Of a stretch of 36,046 bases of DNA, positions 16,078-23,879 are shown one piece after another. Every line of letters begins with the position of its first letter. Positions within the stretch are counted from its first letter, which is position 1. The translations under genes were made by a program, and so were the position numbers. The stretch covers positions 1-36,046 of the forward strand of contig JAENWD010000174.1 in the NCBI GenBank assembly GCA_016650245.1, read 5' to 3'. The notes beneath the pieces were generated by a model, which searched no databases, was not told the origin of the DNA, and saw only the letters and a program-made list of their open reading frames with translations. The DNA comes from Vicinamibacteria bacterium (lineage in GTDB: Bacteria; Acidobacteriota; Vicinamibacteria; Vicinamibacterales; JAENWD01).

Positions 16078-19000
16078 AGAAGTCGTACCCGATCCACACC
16101 TTGAACTGCGCGCGGCGGAACTCCTGGCTGCCGCCGACCGAGGCGTACAGCGCGTCTTCCCACTGGCTGTTGAAGGTGGTCCGCCACGCCCAGTCGAAGT
16201 GGATGGGGAAGCCCAGCGCGAAGGTCTCGAGGCCAAAGCCGTAGGAGGCTTTGCCGTCGCGCAGACGGAACCCGGTGATGTCTACCGGCGGGCCGTAGAT
16301 GGGAATCGGCGCGCCGGTGCCCGGGTCCACGTCGGACCCCAGATACGGCGCGTACGACTCGGTCTTGCTCGTCGAAAACTGATACGGCTGGTCGTTGAAG
16401 TACGCGGCACCAGTGCCGAAGAAGAACACGCCGCGCACGCCGCCCATCACACCCAGCGGCGTGAGCATCGCCTCGATCAGCGGGAAGCGCAGCTCGGCGT
16501 TCATGAAGTAGACATTGTGCCCCGTAAACGCGAGGTAGTCGTACCCTCGCAGCTCCGAGTTGCCGCCAAAAAATGTGTAGTCCGGCGCGTTGCCCCAACT
16601 CTTGAACATCTTGCCCCGCAGCGCCAGGAGTCCCGATCCGCCCAGGCGGATGTACTTGCGCACGTCGATGTCGCCGGTTTGATACGACAGCGTGTTGCCG
16701 ATCTTGGGCGCCACTTCGTAGGACAGCCGCATCGTGCTGCCCGACAGCGGCCCGAACTCGCGGAACACCGTCGTCTCCTGCACGAAGGCCACGCCCAGCG
16801 GCACCGAGGTCCCGCTACGGAACAACTGCGTGCCGTAGAGCTGTTCCTGGTAGTTGTTCGAGTACTCCTCCAGCGCAGGGTCGTTGTAGTGCTCGTTGTA
16901 GTTGATGACGCTGGTGGAGAGCTCGATTCGGCGATACCGGTCGAACGGGTAGATGCCAAACGCACTGCCGCCGCGCAGTGAGCGCGTGGCGATCGCGTTG
17001 TCGCGGTCCAGGAAGAGTGGGTTGTAGGCCGGGTCGTAGAAGTACGATCCGGTGCCGTAGAAGAAGGACTCCTGCGAGAAGCCCTGCAAGGCGTACTGGA
17101 ACCGCCGCGACAGGTTCGTGTAGTTGACCGAGAACGTCCGGTACTGCGAGATCGACGCCGCGAAGACGTTGAACTGCTTGTCGCCGAGCACGTCGCCGAA
17201 GGTGACCTGTGTGCCGCCAAACAGGTCGCCGCCGCTGGTGACGCCGACGTTGACCGGCGGACGCCCGTCCAGGAACATCTTCTCGAACGTGCCCTTTTGC
17301 TTCTGGTTCTCTTTCACCAGCGTGTGCGTCATCGGCGGCTGGAAGTCCACCATCTCGCCCCCGGCCTCGCCGAAGTCGCTCGCCAGGGCCGTCTGGATCG
17401 GCTCCTTGCGCTCGAGCGTGTGCACGCCCCACTCGTTCTTGTAGTAGGTCACAAAGGCGATGCGGCTGGTCTTGTCGCCGGGCAGCAGGACCGGCGAGAC
17501 GTTGCCGGCGACCGCGTCGGTGTACTGGCGCAGCTCGCTGGTCTTCAGGTCGAGCGTCCAGATGTTGAAGATGTTGCCGTTGCGCGCGACTTCAGGTTCG
17601 ATCGGCTGCGTGGGGTTCACGGCCGTCGACGGGAACACCAGCGTGTGGTCGTCGATGAACTTGGCCTGGCCCTCGTCATGCGTGCCGAAGGTGAGCTGCG
17701 TCTTCTTCCTGGTGTCCAGATCGACGCGGAACAACTTCTCGTTGCCGCTGATGCGGGCCAGATAGACGACCGACTTGCCGTCGGGCGCAAACGTCGGCGC
17801 GTAGTCGGCAAACGCGTCGTCGGTGAGATTGGTGATGTCGCCGGAGGTCGTGTCGAGCCGGAAGATGTCGCCGATGGCGTTGCGCAGGCCTGAAAACGCC
17901 ACGAAGCGGCCGCCAGGCGCAATTGACGGCGACTCGGGCTCGTCCACGGTCTTCATCGGGAAGCGCTGCTTGACGTCGGTCGAGACGACGTCTTGCAGGA
18001 TCAGCGTCTTTTCCTTCTCCGTCCGCACGAAGTACGCCAGCTGATCGCCGACTGGCGACCACGACATCCACGACACGGTGTTCCACCGGCCGCCGGGTGT
18101 GGAGATGTAGGCAAAGCCCATCCCCTGGTCGAAGCCCTTGGTCAGGTTGCGCACGACCGTGCCGTCCTTGGTGGAGAGCAGCACGATGTCGAGCTCCTGC
18201 TCGCGCCGGTTGCCGACCATCGCGGCCATCAGGTCGCCCGACGGCGCCGGCTCGATCGACAGCACCGAGGTGTACTTCGTCTTCTGCGGGTTCGGCGAGA
18301 GGTTGCGCCCGTAGTCGGCCGGACGTTCCTTGTCGCGAAACGCCTTGAAGCGATCCTTCAGGTACTTCTCGTACTCCTGGTCGAACTCTTCGGGCTTGAG
18401 CTGGAACGCTTCTTCGTACGCGTCTTCGCCGCCGCCGATCACGCTCTTGCGCAGCGCGAAGAGGAACTGGCGGATGCCTTCCTTGCCCCACTTGGACTCG
18501 ATGAACTCGAAGACGGTGTGGCCGAGGTTGTAGATCAGGCGCGGGTTGCTGAAGCCGCCATAGCCTTCCAGTTCCGACATCTTCGGGACGGTGTCGGCCA
18601 CCGCTGCATCGCGCACCGTCATCAAGTCGATGGGACGCCAGATGCCGGTCATGTAGTCTGACAGGCCTTCATTCACCCACAGCGGCACGCTGCGGCGGAT
18701 GAGCGACTGCGGGATGATGTCGAACTCGAAGATGTGCGTCAGCTCGTGGACGACGAGGCGGTAGAGCAGGTCGGGCGGCTCGTCGATGGGCAGCACCATG
18801 CGATCCCGAAACGGCTCGGCAAAGGCGCCCACGCCTTCCTGGGCCGCGCCCGGAATCACGTTCTGCTGCTGGAACTCGCTGCTGGTCTTGAAGAGGATCA
18901 GTGGAATCTTGAACGCCAGGTCGTGCTTCAGATCGGCGCTGATCTGCTGATACGCGCTCTCGGCATATCCGGCCACCCGCTCCAGATGCTGCTCGATCTC

Positions 19001-19192
19001 GGGGTAATAATAGATCTCGAAATGATCGGTGGTGTAGATGTGCCACCGGAAATTGTCGTACCGGATCTGGTTCTTGCCGAAGTACGGAACGTATGGCGTC
19101 TGGGCCACGGCCGACAGGGTGCTGCTCAGAAGCAGCGCCGCCGTCAGCCCGGTCAGACGTCCCGTCAGGCAGCGCGTCGTGCGCGTGCGCAT
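16076..19192 (-). CDS. Exported HExxH peptidase / TolB-like β-propeller / outer-membrane β-barrel fusion
   Basis: A 1038-residue protein whose ATG at 19192 follows a GAGGAG box and opens a signal peptide (MRTRTTRCLTGRLTGLTAAL, then LLSSTLSAVAQ). Residues about 50-350 form a gluzincin-like peptidase domain with zinc motif H149-E-L-T-H153 and likely third ligand E175 (WVNEGLSDYMTG). Residues about 365-680 contain repeated WD40-like/PD40 blades such as PAPSGDLMAAMVGNRREQ, APGGRFVAFSG and APDGKSVVYLAR, as in TolB. The last 350 residues read as a BamA/Omp85-like barrel (GNSELRGYDYLAF, NAELRFPLIEAM, GVFFFGTGAAYF) ending in WIGYDF. Likely anchored in the outer membrane with the other domains in the periplasm. 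The catalytic motif is intact, but activity and substrate are unknown. Confidence 0.93.
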   Translation of the reverse strand: MRTRTTRCLTGRLTGLTAALLLSSTLSAVAQTPYVPYFGKNQIRYDNFRWHIYTTDHFEIYYYPEIEQHLERVAGYAESAYQQISADLKHDLAFKIPLILFKTSSEFQQQNVIPGAAQEGVGAFAEPFRDRMVLPIDEPPDLLYRLVVHELTHIFEFDIIPQSLIRRSVPLWVNEGLSDYMTGIWRPIDLMTVRDAAVADTVPKMSELEGYGGFSNPRLIYNLGHTVFEFIESKWGKEGIRQFLFALRKSVIGGGEDAYEEAFQLKPEEFDQEYEKYLKDRFKAFRDKERPADYGRNLSPNPQKTKYTSVLSIEPAPSGDLMAAMVGNRREQELDIVLLSTKDGTVVRNLTKGFDQGMGFAYISTPGGRWNTVSWMSWSPVGDQLAYFVRTEKEKTLILQDVVSTDVKQRFPMKTVDEPESPSIAPGGRFVAFSGLRNAIGDIFRLDTTSGDITNLTDDAFADYAPTFAPDGKSVVYLARISGNEKLFRVDLDTRKKTQLTFGTHDEGQAKFIDDHTLVFPSTAVNPTQPIEPEVARNGNIFNIWTLDLKTSELRQYTDAVAGNVSPVLLPGDKTSRIAFVTYYKNEWGVHTLERKEPIQTALASDFGEAGGEMVDFQPPMTHTLVKENQKQKGTFEKMFLDGRPPVNVGVTSGGDLFGGTQVTFGDVLGDKQFNVFAASISQYRTFSVNYTNLSRRFQYALQGFSQESFFYGTGSYFYDPAYNPLFLDRDNAIATRSLRGGSAFGIYPFDRYRRIELSTSVINYNEHYNDPALEEYSNNYQEQLYGTQLFRSGTSVPLGVAFVQETTVFREFGPLSGSTMRLSYEVAPKIGNTLSYQTGDIDVRKYIRLGGSGLLALRGKMFKSWGNAPDYTFFGGNSELRGYDYLAFTGHNVYFMNAELRFPLIEAMLTPLGVMGGVRGVFFFGTGAAYFNDQPYQFSTSKTESYAPYLGSDVDPGTGAPIPIYGPPVDITGFRLRDGKASYGFGLETFALGFPIHFDWAWRTTFNSQWEDALYASVGGSQEFRRAQFKVWIGYDF

Positions 19193-19513
19193 ACAGGTCT
19201 CCTCGCGGGCAGTAACACGGAGTCGAGGGGTCGAGGTCTGAATGGATTGCATCTTACTGTGACTGAGACATGGCCGTAAACACGCAGGATCCGCGCCTCG
19301 TGAAACACGACACGAAAGGCTCGAAGCAAGCCCCGTACCTCCGGCTGGCATTGATCAGACGGCCGAATTCGTCGAAAGGTCTGGGGACTTGTCATCGATT
19401 CAGGAAACTCGCTACGGAGGACCAGGACAGGCCGGGCAGCGCCGCCCGGGAATAACCCCGGAGCGGCAGGGGTTTACACTGCTAACGGCTGTAGAAGCTC
19501 CCACGGATGTAAC
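19193..19513. other. 321-bp divergent intergenic region
   Basis: Separates the starts of the metallopeptidase fusion (minus) and the ECF sigma factor (plus). The GAGGAG ribosome-binding site of the former is near 19200. The right end has GC-rich sequence with gggaataaccccgg (19448-19461) and ggggtttacactgctaac. No small gene could be supported. Confidence 0.6.
19448..19480 (+). promoter_or_regulatory. Possible ECF-type promoter of the sigma factor gene
   Basis: GGGAATAACC (19448-19457) resembles -35 elements used by several ECF sigma factors; ggtttacact about 14 bp further on could supply the -10 region. It is 34 bp upstream of the GTG start, a plausible autoregulated promoter. A similar GGGATAACTCCGG string occurs at the sigma stop codon (20088-20100), so the match could be coincidental. 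Confidence 0.3.
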
Positions 19514-20095
19514 GTGTTCGGTTTTCCGTCCGTCGCCAGCACGTCGGGTGACCAGCTGTCGTTTGAAGACGAGGCGCTGGCTCAGGCTGATGCTTTGTAC
19601 CGGACGGCGCTGCGGGCCACCCGCAACCCGGCCGAGGCCGAAGACCTCGTCCAGGACACGTATCTGAAGGCCTTCCGCAACCAGGGCCGCTTCGAGCCGG
19701 GGTCCAACGTGCGGGCCTGGCTATTCACGATCCTGATGAACACCTGGCGCAACCGGCGGCGCGATGCCGGACGCGACCCGGTGGCGGTGGCAAGCGAGGT
19801 GGTCGAGCAGGCCGAGGCACGACCGGCATCGGGCGGCTCGCCCGAAGACCTGCTCCTGCGCGACACGCTCGGGACCGATCTGAAGGCTGCGTTGGACCAG
19901 ATGCCCGACGCGTTTCGCGAAGCCGTGTGGCTGCGCGACGTCGACGAGTTCACCTACGCCGAGATCGCCGCGATGCTCGAGGTGCCCATCGGCACGGTGA
20001 TGTCGCGCATCTCCAGGGGGCGGCGGCAGTTGTTCGAGAAGCTGACAGCCGGGGGTGACGCGATGCGTCCGGCAGAGGCGGCCGGCCGGGGATAA
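19514..20095 (+). CDS. RNA polymerase ECF sigma-70 factor
   Basis: A 193-residue ECF sigma factor. Region 2 (about 25-90) has ALYRTALRATRNPAEAEDLVQDTYLKAFRN and the -10-recognition stretch VRAWLFTILMNTWRNRRRD. Region 4 (about 125-180) has LDQMPDAFREAVWLRDVDEFTYAEIAAMLEVPIGTVMSRISRGRRQLFE, the helix-turn-helix that reads the -35 box. The start is GTG. The anti-sigma gene begins 5 bp after the stop, and a TlpA-like gene follows, so this is a three-gene stress-response unit. Cytoplasmic and held inactive by its partner in the usual model. Confidence 0.96.
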   Translation: MFGFPSVASTSGDQLSFEDEALAQADALYRTALRATRNPAEAEDLVQDTYLKAFRNQGRFEPGSNVRAWLFTILMNTWRNRRRDAGRDPVAVASEVVEQAEARPASGGSPEDLLLRDTLGTDLKAALDQMPDAFREAVWLRDVDEFTYAEIAAMLEVPIGTVMSRISRGRRQLFEKLTAGGDAMRPAEAAGRG

Positions 20096-20100
20096 CTCCG

Positions 20101-20868
20101 GTGGGCACGATCATCAGAATGGCACACTGCACAGACATCGACCGGCTCGTCACAGGCTACGTGGACGGCCTTGCCAGCGCCGCTGAGCGCGACGACGTGG
20201 AACGGCACGTGCGCCGCTGCGCGGCGTGCGACCGACGGGTCACCGCCGAGCGCGCCGCCCGGCAGATCGTGCAGCGGCACGCCGCCGATCTGAGGTCCGC
20301 GACCGCGCCACCCGCGCTGCGCGCCCGGCTGGCCACCCTGGCAGCCCAGGCTCGGCCCCCTCAAGCGCGCGTCGTCCAGCGCTGGCTGCTGCGGACGGCC
20401 ATGGCGGCCTCGCTCGTGCTGGGCTGCGGGCTGTGGCTCACCGCGGTCGTGACCCGGCAGTCCACGACGGTGCTGGCGGCGCAACTGACCGCCGACCACG
20501 TGAAGTGCTTCCTGACGAACCACGACGACGGCATGCTAGACCCACGGCGCGCGGCCGACTACCTGCGCGAGCGATACGGCTTTGCGGCCCGCGTGCCGGC
20601 CAGCGACGCCGACATCGGCCTGCGACTGGTCGGGGCGCGCCGCTGCATCACGGGAAAAGGCACCAACGCCCACATGCTCTACACCTGGCAGGGCCAGTCG
20701 GTGTCGCTCTACATGCTCCCGGGCGTGGGGCACACCCGGCAGGCGCACGACGTGCTGGGGCACACCACCGAGATGTGGTCAGGGCATAATGGAACCTACG
20801 TGCTGGTCATGCCAGACGGCGGGCACTTGACGCCGCTGACCGACTACATGCGCCAGGCCACCAGGTAG
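20101..20868 (+). CDS. Membrane anti-sigma factor with ZAS motif and extended periplasmic domain
   Basis: A 255-residue anti-sigma factor. The cytoplasmic part (about 1-94) carries the zinc-binding H36-x3-C40-x2-C43 motif (HVRRCAAC) of ZAS anti-sigma domains. A transmembrane helix (about 97-117) is followed by roughly 135 periplasmic residues with C136 (ADHVKCF), C182 (ARRCIT) and many His residues (HTRQAHDVLGHTTEMWSGH). The start is GTG at 20101; an ATG at 20119 (MAHCTDID) is an equally plausible start. It should bind the upstream ECF factor and release it on an envelope signal. Cys and His in the outer domain, with a thioredoxin next door, suggest a redox or metal cue. Confidence 0.88.
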   Translation: MGTIIRMAHCTDIDRLVTGYVDGLASAAERDDVERHVRRCAACDRRVTAERAARQIVQRHAADLRSATAPPALRARLATLAAQARPPQARVVQRWLLRTAMAASLVLGCGLWLTAVVTRQSTTVLAAQLTADHVKCFLTNHDDGMLDPRRAADYLRERYGFAARVPASDADIGLRLVGARRCITGKGTNAHMLYTWQGQSVSLYMLPGVGHTRQAHDVLGHTTEMWSGHNGTYVLVMPDGGHLTPLTDYMRQATR

Positions 20869-20891
20869 GAAGGATCTTTAGGAAGGATCTT
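20866..20891 (+). repeat. Perfect 13-bp tandem duplication containing stop and Shine-Dalgarno
   Basis: Two identical copies of taggaaggatctt at 20866-20878 and 20879-20891. The first copy starts with the TAG stop of the anti-sigma gene; the second carries a GGAAGG element 6 bp from the ATG of the TlpA gene. The duplication therefore moved the ribosome-binding site and widened the intercistronic gap. Confidence 0.9.
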
Positions 20892-20892
20892 G

Positions 20893-21450
20893 ATGTCACG
20901 AGTGGTCCGCTGGGTGATTGCCGCCGCCGCCCTCACGGCGCTGGTCTACGCGTTGGTGCCGAGCCTGCCCGCGCCATCCGAACTGGTCGGCGCGGGCGCC
21001 AGGGCGGCCGGAAGCGACGCCTGTCCGGCCGACGCCAAGAAGGCCAATCTCGACTTCACCGTCAACGACATGAACGGCAAGTCCGTGGCGCTCGCCTCGT
21101 TCAAGGGTAAGGTCATCGTGCTGGACTTCTGGGCGACGTGGTGCCCGCCGTGCAAGGCGGAGATTCCCGGCTTTGTCGAGTTGCAGGATGCCTATGGCAG
21201 CAAGGGTCTGCAGGTGGTGGGCGTGTCGGTGGACGACCCGGCCGACAAGCTCCCGCCGTTTGCCGCCGAGTTCAAGATGAACTACCCGGTGCTGGTGGGC
21301 CTGGGCCGCGACGACCTCCAGGACGCGTACGGGCCGATGTGGGGCATTCCGACGACGTTTCTGATCAGCCGGGACGGCAAAATCTGCCGCAAACACTCGG
21401 GGCTGGTGGGCAAGGACCGCTACGAGAAAGATATCAAGGCCCTCCTGTAG
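20893..21450 (+). CDS. TlpA-like membrane-anchored or periplasmic thiol:disulfide oxidoreductase
   Basis: A 185-residue protein with a hydrophobic N-terminal helix (RVVRWVIAAAALTALVYALV) that acts as signal peptide or anchor, then a TlpA/ResA-like thioredoxin fold. The active site is WCPPC (C84, C87) within VIVLDFWATWCPPCKAEIPG. The cis-proline strand is GIPTTFLISRDGKI. An extra pair of cysteines, C44 before the fold and one in GKICRKHSG, is present. The likely role is reduction of periplasmic disulfides, or cytochrome c or copper-site maturation. It follows the anti-sigma gene by 24 bp and probably belongs to its regulon. Confidence 0.94.
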   Translation: MSRVVRWVIAAAALTALVYALVPSLPAPSELVGAGARAAGSDACPADAKKANLDFTVNDMNGKSVALASFKGKVIVLDFWATWCPPCKAEIPGFVELQDAYGSKGLQVVGVSVDDPADKLPPFAAEFKMNYPVLVGLGRDDLQDAYGPMWGIPTTFLISRDGKICRKHSGLVGKDRYEKDIKALL

Positions 21451-21454
21451 TAAC

Positions 21455-21694
21455 ATGGGCGCACACTCCATGTTGAAGGGCTTCACTCACGCTCGTCTCG
21501 CCTGCGGTTGCCGGCTCGCGTTTCGCGCCGGCGTCGAGGGCAGCCCCGTCATCGTCGTGGTCGACGACAAGTCGCCCGCCTGCGCCATGCCGCTGCACGT
21601 GCGCGATCTGCCCATCTACGATTACCGCGAGGCGTTGCGTCCGTCCACGCGCCTGGGCTCGCCCGAAGAGGAAGAATTCGGCGAAGAAGGCTAG
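21455..21694 (+). CDS. Small hypothetical protein
   Basis: A 79-residue acidic-tailed protein of unknown family, 4 bp after the TlpA stop. Residues 15-48 form a compact β-like core (LACGCRLAFRAGVEGSPVIV, then VVDDKSPACAMPLH) with three cysteines, followed by VRDLPIYDYREALRPSTR and an E-rich end. A second ATG at 21470 is an alternative start. Its place between two genes on the same strand and its ordered core support it as real; no function is suggested. Confidence 0.6.
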   Translation: MGAHSMLKGFTHARLACGCRLAFRAGVEGSPVIVVVDDKSPACAMPLHVRDLPIYDYREALRPSTRLGSPEEEEFGEEG

Positions 21695-21703
21695 TCCGAG
21701 TAC

Positions 21704-22609
21704 TTGCCTGCCGCCACCGTCACCATCTTCTGGATCGTTCAGGCCTCGGCGCTGCTCGTCTTCACGGTGGCGTTTCGCTGGGAGCTGGCAGGCCTCTGGG
21801 CGGCCAGTCATTTCCTGCGCGCCATCGGCCTGACGCTCGCCTTCCATCGCTATTACGCCCACCGCGCGTTTCAGATGAACCGCATCGCGCGCTTCTTCTG
21901 GACGCTGGCCGGCACGGCGGCGATGCAGAAGGGGCCGCTCTGGTGGGCGGGACATCACGTCTACCACCACAAGTACGCCGACCGCGACGGCGATCCGCAC
22001 AGCCCGAAGATGAGCGGGTTCTACCACGCGCACTTCGGCTGGTTCCTCAACGACAGCCGTTACAAGTCGCTGCACCCGTCCAACCCCGTCGTCCGGGTGT
22101 TCGGCAGCGCGCCCGAGATCGTGTGGCTCGAGCAGTTCTACTTCCTGCCGCCGCTGGCGCTGGCGCTGTCGATGTACGGCATCGGCGGTTGGGACTGGCT
22201 CGTCTGGGGCTTCTGCCTGCCGACGATGACGCTGGCGCACGCGACCTTTGCGATCAACACGGTGAATCACCTGTTCGGGTCGCGCCGGTTCCAGACGCAG
22301 GACGACTCCACCAACAACCCGCTCACGGCGTTGTTCGCGGTGGGGGAGGGCTGGCACAACAACCACCACCGCTATCAGCGCGCCGCGCGCAACGGCTTCT
22401 ACTGGTGGGAGTTCGATGTAACGTGGTACACGATCTGGGCGATGGAGAAACTCGGCCTGGCCTGGGACGTGCAGCAGGTCCCAGAACGCGTCTACCGGGA
22501 AGCCAGCGACGGTCTGCCCGCCCGCCACGAGTCTACGTACGCCAGTCACGAGTCTACGTACGCCAACCACGGAGACACGGAGATCACAGAGACGGCACAG
22601 AGTTTCTAG
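21704..22609 (+). CDS. Acyl-CoA/fatty-acid desaturase
   Basis: A 301-residue integral membrane di-iron desaturase that would introduce a cis double bond into fatty acyl chains. The His boxes are all present: HRYYAH (48-53), HHVYHH (84-89), NTVNHLFG and EGWHNNHH (H218, H221, H222). Membrane segments are at about 8-45, 63-80 and 145-185. The start is a TTG 9 bp after the preceding stop and I see no better one. The final 29 residues (from ARHESTYASHESTYANHG onward) are encoded by a 21-bp direct repeat and an inverted-repeat element, so the natural C terminus was probably near residue 272. The extension lies beyond all catalytic motifs. Confidence 0.93.
   Translation: MPAATVTIFWIVQASALLVFTVAFRWELAGLWAASHFLRAIGLTLAFHRYYAHRAFQMNRIARFFWTLAGTAAMQKGPLWWAGHHVYHHKYADRDGDPHSPKMSGFYHAHFGWFLNDSRYKSLHPSNPVVRVFGSAPEIVWLEQFYFLPPLALALSMYGIGGWDWLVWGFCLPTMTLAHATFAINTVNHLFGSRRFQTQDDSTNNPLTALFAVGEGWHNNHHRYQRAARNGFYWWEFDVTWYTIWAMEKLGLAWDVQQVPERVYREASDGLPARHESTYASHESTYANHGDTEITETAQSF
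22526..22565. repeat. 21-bp direct repeat within desaturase 3' end
   Basis: Two identical 19-bp copies (cacgagtctacgtacgcca) at 22526-22544 and 22547-22565. Because the spacing is 21 bp, the repeat is in frame and produces the peptide HESTYASHESTYAN. Confidence 0.85.
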
Positions 22610-22709
22610 GGGGGTGCCGGAACTGAAGTTCCGGCCTACGTACGTCGTACCCCAAGAAGTTCTCTGTGCGTCCTCTGTGTCCCCGGTGTCTGCGGTGGTT
22701 GGCGTACGT
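22556..22709. repeat. 154-bp inverted-repeat element between convergent genes
   Basis: Perfect 14-bp outer arms (acgtacgccaacca at 22556-22569, tggttggcgtacgt at 22696-22709) continue inward as imperfect arms with cacggagacacgg and cacagagacggcacagag on the left, mirrored by ctctgtgcgtcctctgtg and ccggtgtctgcgg on the right. The centre holds a second palindrome, gccggaact-N2-agttccggc (22616-22635). It fills the space between the desaturase and an ABC permease and includes the desaturase stop. It could act as a bidirectional terminator or be a nonautonomous mobile element. Confidence 0.8.
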
Positions 22710-22712
22710 GAT

Positions 22713-23879
22713 CTATGCGTCGCGAAGCGCGGCGGTGATCGGCGTGCGTGCGGCGCGGAGGGCGGGCAGCAGGCCGCCGATGAGGCCCATGAAGACGGCC
22801 GCCACGACCGCGATGACGAGCCACTGCGGGTCCACCTTGAAGGCAAACGCGATCTGCGAGAAGTTGGCCCCGCCGGTGGCGCCCGACAGCGTGTTGATCG
22901 GCAGCGCGAGGACGCTGCCCAGCAGGCCGCCGACGAGCGCGAGAAACGCCGACTCGATCATGAACGACACGAGGATCGACGTGCGCGAGAAGCCCAGCGC
23001 CCGCAGCGTGCCGATCTCGCGCGTGCGTGCCGACACCAGCGCATACATCGTGTTCATCGCGCCGAACACGGCGCCGATACCCATGATGACGCCCACAAAC
23101 ACCGCCAGGATGGTCAGCGTCGTCGCGGTCTGGCCGGCCTGGCCCTCGTAGAACTGCAGCTCGCTCATCATCTGAACCTGCATGTTCGGGTTGGCCTTGA
23201 GGTCGGCGTTGAACTTCTCGATCTGCGCCGAGTCGTTCAGCTTGAGTGTGAGTGACTGGTAGCCGCCGGCCCGGTTGAACACCGGCGCCAGCGCGTCCAC
23301 GTCGCCCCAGATCTCGCTTTCGAAGCTGCTGCCGTCCGACGTGAAGATGCCCACCACCTTCCAGTTTTGCCGCTGCAGCTTGATGCTGCCGCCGACTTCG
23401 AGGTTCTGGTAGCGGTCGGCCGCCTTCTGCCCGACGACGATCTCGTAGAGCCCCGGCGTGAAGTTGCGCCCGGCGACGATCTTCACGTTCTGGCGGACCT
23501 GGAACGCCATCGGCGAGACGCCACGCACGGTGACGTTGACCTCGGTGCCGTCCCCGAGACGCGGAATCGAGGCCACCACGATCATCTCCGGCGAGGCCAG
23601 CGGCCGGCCGGTGCTGTCGCGCTTCACCCGGTCGTCCACCAGGATCGTGCTCGCGTTGTCCTTGCTGAAGCCGGAGGTGAGTTCCGACCCTGAGCCGCGC
23701 TGGGTGACGATGGCATTGTCGGGCGAGCCGGTGGACTTGAGCGCCACCCTGAAGCCGTTTGCCATCGCGGTGAGCGCGATCAGGACCGCGACGACCAGCG
23801 AGATGCCGGCCAGCGCCAGCAGGGTGACTCTCCAGCGGACGATCACGTTGCGGAAGTTGTACGAGATCGGGATCGCCAT
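22713..23879 (-). CDS. ABC transporter permease, MacB/FtsX family (second permease)
   Basis: A 388-residue inner-membrane permease. TM1 lies at about 20-42 (LLALAGISLVVAVLIALTAM), followed by a MacB-type periplasmic domain (about 50-255) and three C-terminal helices typical of FtsX: ATTLTILAVFVGVIMGIGAV, IGTLRALGFSR then VSFMIESAFLALVGGLLGS, and LVIAVVAAVFMGLIGGLLPALRAAR. The start ATG at 23879 overlaps the stop of the preceding permease gene (ATGA). A longer open frame upstream is only the shadow of that gene. With its sister it should form a heterodimeric permease. Confidence 0.93.
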   Translation of the reverse strand: MAIPISYNFRNVIVRWRVTLLALAGISLVVAVLIALTAMANGFRVALKSTGSPDNAIVTQRGSGSELTSGFSKDNASTILVDDRVKRDSTGRPLASPEMIVVASIPRLGDGTEVNVTVRGVSPMAFQVRQNVKIVAGRNFTPGLYEIVVGQKAADRYQNLEVGGSIKLQRQNWKVVGIFTSDGSSFESEIWGDVDALAPVFNRAGGYQSLTLKLNDSAQIEKFNADLKANPNMQVQMMSELQFYEGQAGQTATTLTILAVFVGVIMGIGAVFGAMNTMYALVSARTREIGTLRALGFSRTSILVSFMIESAFLALVGGLLGSVLALPINTLSGATGGANFSQIAFAFKVDPQWLVIAVVAAVFMGLIGGLLPALRAARTPITAALRDA

